A DNA stretch of 64,000 bases, taken from positions 1 to 64,000 of the forward strand of contig NZ_VFES01000016.1 in NCBI RefSeq assembly GCF_007858185.1. The letters are read 5' to 3'. Position 1 is the stretch's first letter. Each line of letters begins with the position of its first letter. This DNA is from Pseudomonas grimontii. GTDB lineage: Bacteria; Pseudomonadota; Gammaproteobacteria; Pseudomonadales; Pseudomonadaceae. Below are positions 25,648 through 33,572 of the stretch, piece by piece. Under the pieces are notes generated by a model, which did not search any database, was not told where the DNA came from, and worked only from the letters and a program-made list of their open reading frames with translations. A program made the translations under genes and the position numbers.

Positions 25648-26202
25648 ATGAAACGCACCGGCCGCACCCTGGTACTGGGCTGCCTGTTGCTCCTTCAGCC
25701 GCTGCTGGCATATGCCCAGGCAGGCGGCAACTCGTTGTTAATCCCAGCGATGGGTCGTTGCACCCTCAATACCCAGCCAGACAGCCAGGCCGAATCCCTG
25801 AGCGCGTGTCAGAAACAGGCCGACGGTGGGGATGCGCAGGCGCAATACGAGTTGGGCGAGTACTACCACGACAGCAAGAACCCCGCCCGCGACCTCAACA
25901 AAGCCTTGAGCTACTTCGAGAAAGCCTCGTTGCAGGGCCACGCGCAGGCGCAATTCCAGCTGGGCACCATGTTCTTCAAAGGCGAAGGCGTGCCGGCCAA
26001 TAACGTCCAGGCCTATATCGTCCTGAAAATGGCCGCGGTCAACGGCGCCGAAGACGCGCTGGACACCGCCGACGAAGTCGCCGAGCACATGCAACGCGAT
26101 GAATTGGAAGTGGCCACCCAGGTACTGGGGCAGATTTTTCGCAACTACCTGCTGGAACTGCAGAGTGCCGATGGGCGCTCGCCCTTCTCACCCCTGCCCT
26201 GA
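25648..26202 (+). CDS. Secreted Sel1/TPR-repeat protein
   Basis: The 184-residue protein has a signal peptide (about 1-24, ending in AYAQA). Two Sel1-type repeats follow (ADGGDAQAQYELGEYYHD and SLQGHAQAQFQLGTMFFKGEG), then a helical tail. Such short periplasmic Sel1 proteins mediate protein contacts. No partner is evident. Two Cys after the signal may form a disulfide. The 226-base upstream region is separate from hemL by a terminator-like hairpin, so it probably has its own promoter. Confidence 0.85.
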   Translation: MKRTGRTLVLGCLLLLQPLLAYAQAGGNSLLIPAMGRCTLNTQPDSQAESLSACQKQADGGDAQAQYELGEYYHDSKNPARDLNKALSYFEKASLQGHAQAQFQLGTMFFKGEGVPANNVQAYIVLKMAAVNGAEDALDTADEVAEHMQRDELEVATQVLGQIFRNYLLELQSADGRSPFSPLP

Positions 26203-26210
26203 CACCCAGC

Positions 26211-26537
26211 CTATTTCTCAGGCATCGGCATCGGAAACGGCATGACATTGCTCATGCCTCGGGCTTCGCTGATCTTCGGCGTGCCCAGGCGCTCGACTTC
26301 ATCGATGCGCACGATCGAATGCATCGGCACAAAACTGCGCACCACGCCTTCGAACTGGGCCTTGAGTTTTTCCTCGCCCGGATCGACGACCAGCTGCGTG
26401 CGCTCGCCAAAGACGAACTCTTCCACTTCCAGGAAGCCCCACAGATCACTTTGATAGATCTGCTTGGCGTACATTTCGAACACCTGGCCCTGGTTGAGGA
26501 AAATCACCTTATAGATTGGAGCTTCACGTTTGGTCAT
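26211..26537 (-). CDS. DUF1820 family protein
   Basis: The 108-residue cytoplasmic protein matches DUF1820 in its start MTKREAPIYKVIFLNQGQVFEMYAKQIYQ and its GFLEVEEFVFGER and VDPGEEKLKAQFEGVVRSF segments. It ends in a Pro/Met-rich tail. The function is unknown. The family start at 26535-26537 is chosen over a codon six residues upstream. It is divergent from miaB, a pairing conserved across Pseudomonas. Confidence 0.88.
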   Translation of the reverse strand: MTKREAPIYKVIFLNQGQVFEMYAKQIYQSDLWGFLEVEEFVFGERTQLVVDPGEEKLKAQFEGVVRSFVPMHSIVRIDEVERLGTPKISEARGMSNVMPFPMPMPEK

Positions 26538-26668
26538 GGTGGGTGAGGAACACATGGGGGATATAAAAGAGGGCGCGAACTATAGCATGGCACCCGATGC
26601 ACAGTGCTAGGAACCGATGGGCATGACCCCTATAATGCGCGGTTCTTTACCACCAGTTGACGATTCCC

Positions 26669-27997
26669 ATGGCCAAGAAGCTTTATATCGAAACCCACGG
26701 TTGCCAGATGAACGAGTACGACAGCTCGCGCATGGTCGACCTGCTGGGTGAACACCAGGCCCTGGAAGTCACCGCCCGCGCCGAAGATGCCGACGTGATC
26801 CTGCTCAATACCTGCTCGATCCGCGAGCGGGCCCAGGACCGTGTGTACTCGCAGCTGGGCCGCTGGCGCGAATTGAAACTGGCCAACCCGGACATGGTGA
26901 TCGCCGTCGGCGGTTGCGTGGCCAGCCAGGAAGGCGCCGCGATCCGCGACCGCGCGCCGTATGTCGACGTGGTCTTCGGCCCACAGACCCTGCACCGCCT
27001 GCCGGAAATGATCGACGCCGCGCGCATCACCAAGCTGCCCCAGGTCGACGTCTCGTTCCCGGAAATCGAAAAATTCGACCACCTGCCCGAGCCGCGCATC
27101 GACGGGCCGAGCGCCTACGTATCGGTGATGGAAGGCTGCAGCAAGTACTGCACCTTTTGTGTGGTGCCCTACACCCGGGGCGAAGAAGTCAGCCGGCCGT
27201 TTGACGACGTGCTCGCGGAAATTATCCACCTCGCCGAAAACGGCGTGCGCGAAGTGACCCTGCTGGGCCAGAACGTCAACGGCTATCGCGGCCTGACCCA
27301 CGACGGGCGCCTGGCTGACCTGGCGGAGCTGATCCGCGTGGTCGCTGCGGTGGATGGCATCGAGCGCATTCGCTACACCACCTCGCACCCGCTGGAGTTC
27401 TCCGACAGCCTGATCCAGGCCCATGCCGACGTGCCGGAACTGGTCAAACACCTGCATTTGCCGGTGCAATCGGGCTCGGACCGCATCCTCTCGGCGATGA
27501 AACGCAACCACACCGCTCTGGAATACAAATCCAAACTGCGCAAATTGCGCGCAGCGGTGCCGGGCATCTGCATCAGTTCAGACTTTATTGTCGGCTTCCC
27601 CGGCGAAACCGAGAAAGACTTCCAGCAGACCATGAAGCTGATCGAAGACGTCGGTTTCGACTTTTCCTACTCGTTCGTCTACAGCCAGCGCCCAGGCACC
27701 CCGGCGGCGGACCTGCTGGACGAAACCCCGGAAGCGCTGAAAAAAGAGCGTTTGAACGCGCTGCAACATCGCCTTAACCAGCAGGGTTTCGAGATCAGCC
27801 GACAAATGGTCGGTTCGATCCAGCGCATCCTAGTCACTGACTACTCGAAAAAAGACCCTGGCGAATTGCAGGGCCGCACCGAGAACAACCGGATCGTCAA
27901 CTTCCGTTGCGACAATCCAACCCTGATCGGCCAATTTGCCGATGTGCACATCGATGCGGCGCAACCGCACTCGTTGCGCGGGTCTCTGGTGCAATAA
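26669..27997 (+). CDS. miaB: tRNA-2-methylthio-N6-dimethylallyladenosine synthase
   Basis: The 442-residue radical-SAM enzyme adds a methylthio group to i6A37 in tRNAs that read U-starting codons. Three cysteines of the auxiliary cluster are Cys 12, 49 and 83. The radical-SAM CxxxCxxC is Cys 157, 161 and 164 in EGCSKYCTFC. A TRAM domain lies at the C-terminus (about 375-440). The ATG at 26669 gives the family start MAKKLYIETHGCQMN. A class B REPIN follows directly, then phoH. Confidence 0.95.
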   Translation: MAKKLYIETHGCQMNEYDSSRMVDLLGEHQALEVTARAEDADVILLNTCSIRERAQDRVYSQLGRWRELKLANPDMVIAVGGCVASQEGAAIRDRAPYVDVVFGPQTLHRLPEMIDAARITKLPQVDVSFPEIEKFDHLPEPRIDGPSAYVSVMEGCSKYCTFCVVPYTRGEEVSRPFDDVLAEIIHLAENGVREVTLLGQNVNGYRGLTHDGRLADLAELIRVVAAVDGIERIRYTTSHPLEFSDSLIQAHADVPELVKHLHLPVQSGSDRILSAMKRNHTALEYKSKLRKLRAAVPGICISSDFIVGFPGETEKDFQQTMKLIEDVGFDFSYSFVYSQRPGTPAADLLDETPEALKKERLNALQHRLNQQGFEISRQMVGSIQRILVTDYSKKDPGELQGRTENNRIVNFRCDNPTLIGQFADVHIDAAQPHSLRGSLVQ

Positions 27998-28089
27998 ATG
28001 TGGGAGGGGGCTTGCCCCCGATGGCGGCGAATCAGACCACTCCTTTATTACTGACACACCGCTATCGGGGGCAAGCCCCCTCCCACATA
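27998..28089. repeat. REPIN, class B
   Basis: The left arm TGTGGGAGGGGGCTTGC starts at 27999, two bases after the miaB stop, and the right arm ends at about 28088. The inner pair is less perfect here (GCGAATCAG against CTGACACACCGC). It separates miaB from phoH. Confidence 0.9.
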
Positions 28090-28190
28090 GGAACCGTGCA
28101 ACATTCCAATGACGTAAGTGCTTTCGTACCCGCGTCACTGGCGTTATCCTCTCTTTCACTTAAACAGCCAAAGGGCGGCTAAAAGCAACC

Positions 28191-29195
28191 TTGAACGCAC
28201 CCATAGCAGAACCCCATCGTTTTCTCCTCGAGCCCTTTGAGGCTCGCCGTTTCGCCAACCTGTGCGGACAGTTCGACGAGCACCTGCGCCTGATCGAACA
28301 GCGCCTGAGCATCGAGATCCGCAATCGCGGCAATCAGTTCGAGCTCATTGGCGAACCCCAACACACCACGTCTGCAGAAAACCTGCTGCGCCGTCTCTAC
28401 CGTGAAACCAAGGGTAGTGAGCTGTCGCCGGAAACGGTGCACCTGTACCTGCAGGAATCTGCCGTGGAAGACCTGGCCAACAACCCGGTGGCCGAAGCCA
28501 GCGTGGCCCTGCGCACCAAAAAAGGCATGATTCGCCCTCGCGGCTTGAATCAGCAGCGCTACGTCAAGGAAATCCTCGGTAACGACATCAACTTCGGCAT
28601 CGGCCCCGCCGGTACCGGCAAGACCTACCTGGCCGTGGCCTGTGCGGTCGACGCCCTCGAGCGCGAGCAAGTACGCCGTATCCTGCTGGTGCGCCCAGCG
28701 GTCGAGGCCGGTGAAAAACTCGGCTTCCTACCCGGCGACCTGGCCCAGAAGATCGACCCGTACCTGCGGCCGCTCTACGACGCGCTTTACGAGATGCTCG
28801 GCTTTGAATACGTGGCCAAGCTGATCGAGCGCCAGGTGATCGAGATCGCCCCGCTGGCCTACATGCGCGGCCGCACCTTGAACAACAGCTTCATCATCCT
28901 CGACGAAAGCCAGAACACCACCGTCGAGCAGATGAAGATGTTCCTCACCCGTATCGGTTTCGGCTCCACCGCCGTGATCACCGGTGACGTCACCCAGGTC
29001 GACCTGCCCAAAGGCACCAAGTCCGGCCTGGCCCAGGTGATCGAGGTGCTCAAGGATGTGCCGGGTATCAGCTTCACGCACTTCATGCCCAAGGACGTGG
29101 TCCGCCACCCGCTGGTGCAGCGCATAGTCGAAGCCTACGAGCGCTTCGACCACCGCGATGACGCACCGGCCAAGGACGTTCGCCGCGATGCTTGA
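28191..29195 (+). CDS. ybeZ: PhoH-like ATPase (YbeZ)
   Basis: The 334-residue cytoplasmic ATPase has an N-terminal KH-like part and a P-loop (GPAGTGKT, 138-145). A Walker-B-like FIILDESQNTT is near residue 233. PhoH/YbeZ partners with the endoribonuclease YbeY in rRNA maturation, and here the ybeY start overlaps its stop. The start codon is a TTG at 28191, which gives the family N-terminus MNAPIAEPHRFLLEPFE. It begins a probable operon ybeZ-ybeY-ybeX-lnt. Confidence 0.92.
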   Translation: MNAPIAEPHRFLLEPFEARRFANLCGQFDEHLRLIEQRLSIEIRNRGNQFELIGEPQHTTSAENLLRRLYRETKGSELSPETVHLYLQESAVEDLANNPVAEASVALRTKKGMIRPRGLNQQRYVKEILGNDINFGIGPAGTGKTYLAVACAVDALEREQVRRILLVRPAVEAGEKLGFLPGDLAQKIDPYLRPLYDALYEMLGFEYVAKLIERQVIEIAPLAYMRGRTLNNSFIILDESQNTTVEQMKMFLTRIGFGSTAVITGDVTQVDLPKGTKSGLAQVIEVLKDVPGISFTHFMPKDVVRHPLVQRIVEAYERFDHRDDAPAKDVRRDA

Positions 29196-29646
29196 GCTTG
29201 ACCTGCAGCTGGCCACCGAAGCGCCCGCCCCCAGCGAAGAACAGTTCCGTCAATGGTGCGCCCTGGCCCTGCGCCAGCGCACCGCCGACTCGGAGCTGAC
29301 CATTCGCCTGGTGGACGAGCCCGAGGGCCGCGAGCTGAATCACACCTGGCGCCAGAAGGATTACGCGACCAACGTGCTGTCGTTTCCCGCTGACGTACCC
29401 GATGAGCTGCTGGACATCCCCTTGCTGGGCGACCTGGTGATCTGCGTCGAGGTGGTCGAGCGTGAAGCGAAGGAACAAGGCAAGGAACTTGAGGCTCACT
29501 GGGCCCATCTAGTCATCCACGGCTGCTTGCATCTCTTGGGTTACGACCATATAGACGATGAAGAAGCCGAGGAAATGGAAGCACTGGAACGAACGTTGCT
29601 TGCAGAATTGGGTCACCCAGATCCATATGCAGACGACGAAAACTGA
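29188..29646 (+). CDS. ybeY: rRNA maturation endoribonuclease YbeY
   Basis: The 152-residue metalloprotein has the zinc motif HxxxHxxxxxH in HGCLHLLGYDH (about residues 112-122). It processes the 3' end of 16S rRNA and takes part in ribosome quality control. The start at 29188 overlaps the ybeZ stop by eight bases, which suggests coupled translation. Residues DYATNVLSFP are also conserved in the family. Length is normal. Confidence 0.93.
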   Translation: MLELDLQLATEAPAPSEEQFRQWCALALRQRTADSELTIRLVDEPEGRELNHTWRQKDYATNVLSFPADVPDELLDIPLLGDLVICVEVVEREAKEQGKELEAHWAHLVIHGCLHLLGYDHIDDEEAEEMEALERTLLAELGHPDPYADDEN

Positions 29647-29688
29647 TCAACACTCAACTGTCACATCAAAGGATTTAGAGTAATCGCT

Positions 29689-30528
29689 ATGAGCGAAGAC
29701 CGATCGAGCAACGGGCAAAAGTCATGGCTGGGTAAACTGACCCAGGCTTTTGCCCACGAGCCGAAAAACCGCCAGGAGCTGCTGGAGCTGCTGCGCGAGG
29801 CCCACCAGAACAAGTTGCTGGACAGCGAAGCGCTGGCCATCGTCGAAGGCGCCATCCAGGTGGCTGACCTGCAAGTACGGGACATCATGGTCCCGCGTTC
29901 GCAGATGATCAGCATCAAGGCGACCCAGACTCCACGGGAATTCCTCCCGGCCGTGATCGACTCGGCGCACTCGCGTTACCCGGTGATCGGCGAAAGCCAT
30001 GACGACGTCATGGGTGTCCTGCTGGCCAAGGACCTGCTGCCGCTGATCCTCAAGGAGAACGGTGACAGCTTCAACATCAAGGACCTGCTGCGTCCGGCCA
30101 CCTTCGTGCCCGAATCCAAGCGCCTGAATGTGCTGTTGCGCGAATTTCGCGCCAACCACAATCACATGGCCATTGTGATCGACGAATACGGCGGTGTAGC
30201 AGGCCTGGTGACCATCGAAGACGTGCTGGAACAGATCGTCGGCGACATCGAAGATGAGCACGACGTCGAAGAAGACAGCTACATCAAGCCTCTGCCCAGC
30301 GGAGACTTCCTGGTCAAGGCGCTGACGCCGATCGAGAACTTCAACGAGTTCTTCGACAGCGAATTCTCCGACGACGAGTTCGACACCGTCGGCGGCCTGG
30401 TGATGAGTGCGTTCGGGCATCTGCCCAAGCGTAACGAAACCACCGAGATCGGCGCGTATCGCTTCCGCATCCTGAATGCCGACAGCCGCCGCATCCACTT
30501 GATTCGCCTGACACCTATTGCCCGCTAA
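29689..30528 (+). CDS. ybeX: HlyC/CorC family CBS-domain protein
   Basis: This 279-residue protein has two CBS domains (about 65-125 and 130-190, with VRDIMVPRSQM at the first) and a C-terminal transporter-associated CorC/HlyC domain (about 205-275). It lacks the membrane domain, like YbeX/CorC, which are linked to magnesium and cobalt efflux and to ribosome metabolism. It lies 42 bases after ybeY and 8 before lnt, in the standard operon order. Confidence 0.92.
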   Translation: MSEDRSSNGQKSWLGKLTQAFAHEPKNRQELLELLREAHQNKLLDSEALAIVEGAIQVADLQVRDIMVPRSQMISIKATQTPREFLPAVIDSAHSRYPVIGESHDDVMGVLLAKDLLPLILKENGDSFNIKDLLRPATFVPESKRLNVLLREFRANHNHMAIVIDEYGGVAGLVTIEDVLEQIVGDIEDEHDVEEDSYIKPLPSGDFLVKALTPIENFNEFFDSEFSDDEFDTVGGLVMSAFGHLPKRNETTEIGAYRFRILNADSRRIHLIRLTPIAR

Positions 30529-30536
30529 GGATTGAT

Positions 30537-32060
30537 ATGCGCCGTCTGACCCGCCCCGGCTGGCCCGGTAATTTGCTGGCCGTGGTGGCCGGCGCCATCA
30601 CCACCCTGGCGCTGGCGCCGTTCGACCTGTGGCCATTTGCACTGGTCGCGGTCGGGTTGTTCTATATCGGGCTGCGGGAACTGACGCCGCGGCAGGCCTT
30701 GGGCCGTGGCTGGTGCTTCGGCTTCGGCCTGTTTGGCGCGGGCACCAGCTGGATCTACTACAGCATCCACCACTTCGGCGGCGCCTCGGTGCTGCTGGCT
30801 GGCTTTTTGATGCTGTTGTTTACCGCCGCCATTGCCTGGTTTTTCGCCCTGCCCGCGTGGTTATGGGCGCGCTGGCTGCGTCGCAATGAAGCGCCGTTGG
30901 CGGATGCGCTCACGTTTGCCGCATTGTGGGTTGGCCAGGAAGCCTTTCGCGGCTGGTTCCTCACCGGTTTCCCGTGGTTGTACTCCGGTTACAGCCAGCT
31001 CGACGGCCCACTCACCGGCCTGGCGCCAGTGGGCGGGATGTGGCTGATCTCCTTTGCCCTGGCACTGACGGCGGCCCTGTTGTGCAACCTGCCGCGCCTG
31101 TTGGCCGGCAAGCGCAATGCGTTTATCGGCGCCGGCCTGGTGTTGCTGGTAGCGCCCTGGGCCATCGGCCTGGCACTCAAGCATCATGCCTGGACCAGCC
31201 CCTCCGGCGCGCCGCTGAGCGTGGCCGCGATCCAGGGCAACGTCGAACAAAGCATGAAGTGGGACCCCGAGCAGCTGAATGCGCAGCTCGCGCTGTACCG
31301 CGATATGAGCTTCAGCTCCAAACCGGTCGACCTGTTGGTGTGGCCGGAAACGGCCGTGCCGGTGCTCAAGGAGTCCGTCGAAGGCTACCTGGGGATGATG
31401 GGCAAGTTTGCGGCAGACCGTCACACCGCGCTGATTACCGGCGTGCCGATTCGCCAGGAAGTGCATCACCAGAAGCGCTACTTCAACGGCATCACGGTGG
31501 TGGGTGAAGGTGACGGTACGTACCTCAAGCAGAAGCTGGTGCCGTTTGGCGAGTACGTGCCGCTGCAGGATATGTTGCGCGGCCTGATCGCCTTCTTCGA
31601 CCTGCCCATGTCGGACTTCGCCCGTGGCCCTGCCGACCAGCCGATGCTGCAAGCCAAGGGCTATCAGATCGCGCCGTTCATTTGCTACGAAGTGGTGTAC
31701 CCGGAGTTCGCAGCCGGCCTTTCCGCCCAGAGCGACCTGCTGCTGACCATCAGCAATGACACCTGGTTCGGCCGCTCCATCGGCCCGTTACAGCACCTGC
31801 AAATGGCGCAGATGCGTGCGTTGGAGGCTGGCCGCTGGATGATCCGCGCCACCAATAATGGCGTAACCGGGTTGATCAACCCGTTTGGGCAGATCACCGT
31901 GCAAATACCGCAGTTCGAACGCGGCATTCTCTACGGCGAAGTGGTGCCGATGCACAACTTGACGCCGTACCTGCAATGGCGCTCGTGGCCGCTGATCATC
32001 GTGTGCCTGGGGTTGTTTGGTTGGGCGCTGCTGGCAGGCCGGATGGCCAAAACCGTCTAA
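30537..32060 (+). CDS. lnt: Apolipoprotein N-acyltransferase
   Basis: The 507-residue inner-membrane enzyme transfers an acyl chain from phospholipid to the N-terminal Cys of lipoproteins. Several N-terminal transmembrane helices are followed by a nitrilase-fold domain (about 225-480) with the catalytic triad Glu 271 (WPETAVPV), Lys 333 (LKQKLVPFGEY) and Cys 383 (FICYEVVYPE). This enzyme is needed by the many lipoproteins in this window. It ends the ybeZ-ybeY-ybeX-lnt unit. A collapsed REP hairpin follows its stop at 32081. Confidence 0.95.
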   Translation: MRRLTRPGWPGNLLAVVAGAITTLALAPFDLWPFALVAVGLFYIGLRELTPRQALGRGWCFGFGLFGAGTSWIYYSIHHFGGASVLLAGFLMLLFTAAIAWFFALPAWLWARWLRRNEAPLADALTFAALWVGQEAFRGWFLTGFPWLYSGYSQLDGPLTGLAPVGGMWLISFALALTAALLCNLPRLLAGKRNAFIGAGLVLLVAPWAIGLALKHHAWTSPSGAPLSVAAIQGNVEQSMKWDPEQLNAQLALYRDMSFSSKPVDLLVWPETAVPVLKESVEGYLGMMGKFAADRHTALITGVPIRQEVHHQKRYFNGITVVGEGDGTYLKQKLVPFGEYVPLQDMLRGLIAFFDLPMSDFARGPADQPMLQAKGYQIAPFICYEVVYPEFAAGLSAQSDLLLTISNDTWFGRSIGPLQHLQMAQMRALEAGRWMIRATNNGVTGLINPFGQITVQIPQFERGILYGEVVPMHNLTPYLQWRSWPLIIVCLGLFGWALLAGRMAKTV

Positions 32061-32079
32061 CAGAATCAAACCGAACCCA

Positions 32080-32108
32080 ATGTGGGAGGGGCAAGCCCCC
32101 TCCCACAT
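32080..32108. repeat. Collapsed REP forming a perfect hairpin
   Basis: TGTGGGAGGGG at 32081-32091 pairs with CCCCTCCCACA, which ends at 32107, around a five-base loop, followed by TTTTG. The normal class A loop has been lost, so the two arms are joined directly. Its place between convergent lnt and the ydcF-like gene suggests use as a bidirectional terminator. Confidence 0.75.
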
Positions 32109-32134
32109 TTTGATCTGCATGTTAATCAGCAGTG

Positions 32135-32896
32135 TCAGCGATAAAACAACCGATACCCCACCAGCCCCACCGCCTCGTTGATCAATTGCCCGCTTTGCCA
32201 CACCGACTTGAACTCCGGCATCCAGCCGCCCAGCGGCCGGGCGTTGTCCACGCCCAGGAACCCCACCGGCGCCGGCACCACGGTGAAGCCGGCCTTTTCA
32301 AAACTCCACACCGAACGCGGCATGTGCCAGGCCTGGGTCACGACCACCACACGCTTGATGCCCTCGGGCAATAGAATCTCGGCACTCATCTGCGCGTTTT
32401 CCCAGGTGGTGCGGCTGCGCTCTTCCTTCCAGCGCACAGCAACGCCGAAGTCATCCTGCATCGACACCGCCATCAATTGCGCCTCGCTGGGCGGCGTGCC
32501 GTAATGCAGGCCACCGGTCGTCAACACCGGCAGCCCGGAGGCCTTGGCCAGTCGCGCGGCATACCGCTGGCGCTCCAGGCCGATGCCGGTCGGCTGATCA
32601 GCACCCCATGCCGGGTCGCCGCGCTCGCGGCCCGAGCCCAGCACCACAATGGCGTCGGCGCGCTGGGCCAGGGTCGACCAGTCTTCATGCGCCAACGGCG
32701 GCTCGGTCTCCAGGGTCCGCGCGCCCCACTCCACCGTCACCGGCAGGCTGATAAACCACATGCCACCAAACCCCAGGGCAAAGCAGCAACCGGCCAACCG
32801 TGGGCGACTGCGACGAAACCACCAGGCAAGGGCCAGCAGCAGCAAAAGAATGCCGGGCGGCAGGAGCAGTTGTTTGATGAAATAACGAATAGGCAT
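32135..32896 (-). CDS. YdcF/ElyC-like DUF218 membrane protein
   Basis: The 253-residue protein has an N-terminal membrane part (about 1-60, two hydrophobic segments) and a DUF218 domain with VVLGSGRERGD (about 87-97), a central ERQRYAARLAKASG and a late VVTQAWHMPRSVWSFEKAGF block. The ElyC branch affects cell-wall synthesis at low temperature in E. coli. That role is an inference here. It stands alone on the minus strand between lnt and leuS. Confidence 0.85.
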   Translation of the reverse strand: MPIRYFIKQLLLPPGILLLLLALAWWFRRSRPRLAGCCFALGFGGMWFISLPVTVEWGARTLETEPPLAHEDWSTLAQRADAIVVLGSGRERGDPAWGADQPTGIGLERQRYAARLAKASGLPVLTTGGLHYGTPPSEAQLMAVSMQDDFGVAVRWKEERSRTTWENAQMSAEILLPEGIKRVVVVTQAWHMPRSVWSFEKAGFTVVPAPVGFLGVDNARPLGGWMPEFKSVWQSGQLINEAVGLVGYRLFYR

Positions 32897-32993
32897 CGGG
32901 CATCTCCAAAGATGCCCGAAGCCTAAGGTGTAACGGGGTTTAGCGACAATCTTTACAGTGACATGGCGCGACGGTGTGGCTCAGGGGAATGAA

Positions 32994-33311
32994 CTACTTG
33001 AAGCGGGCGGACCGGAGTCTTTCCGGGCCACGACCGGCTGACAAGTCCTTGAGCCACACCACCTTGGCTGAGTGCGTAGGCTCTTTGGCTGGCGGGGTTG
33101 CCACCCAAGGGGGCGCACTGCGCTTATTACGTTCCAGGTAAGCTTTGATCAGTTCCAGCTCCGCACGGCTCAAACCGCGCAGTTCCAACTCTACAGGCCG
33201 CTCATCACGCAATCGGCCCGCGGTCCTCGCTGCATCCAATGCACGACCCAATCGGTCGATCAGTCCTTCGTAGACGTCCGGTTTCGATGCGATTCGCTGC
33301 GATTCAACCAT
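32994..33311 (-). CDS. Conserved small protein, YbeL-like N-terminus
   Basis: The 105-residue protein has a helical N-terminal part (residues 10-60, VYEGLIDRLGRALDAARTAGRL and LSRAELELIKAYLERNK) similar in pattern to the first half of YbeL/DUF1451 proteins. Those normally end in a zinc ribbon, which is absent here: there is no Cys at all. The tail is Pro- and basic-rich. A GAGGTGAGGGG ribosome-site region precedes the ATG. The gene diverges from leuS. I am not sure of the family. Confidence 0.6.
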   Translation of the reverse strand: MVESQRIASKPDVYEGLIDRLGRALDAARTAGRLRDERPVELELRGLSRAELELIKAYLERNKRSAPPWVATPPAKEPTHSAKVVWLKDLSAGRGPERLRSARFK

Positions 33312-33572
33312 CCCCTCACCTCATTGAAGAAAGACTTGCTCCCCAATAAACAGCGTAGTCCCCGTGGCTGCGCCTGCCCGGCGCCGCGACAGACGGCCCT
33401 TGCCGCGCAATCAGGGTTTCCCTCGATAGAGTGGGGTCATGTATGCTACGGCGCTTCCTGTAACTCCACTTCCCGCAGGGTTTGGGCACGGACGCGCCGC
33501 TTTTTGGTGTCGAACCACCTGAACGTTGCACCGAAGAGGATTAGGCCACCCCTATTCAGTTCAAAAGTAGCC

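Noticed and set aside
28061..28088. REP-like arm as promoter of ybeZ
   Set aside because: It is the right half of a class B REPIN after miaB; no -35/-10 pair is visible in it.
33072..33572. Extension of the leuS frame upstream by about 167 codons
   Set aside because: It is the shadow of the minus-strand gene at 32994-33311 plus GC-rich leader. LeuS normally starts at MHEQYQPREIENAAQ, which is at 33573.
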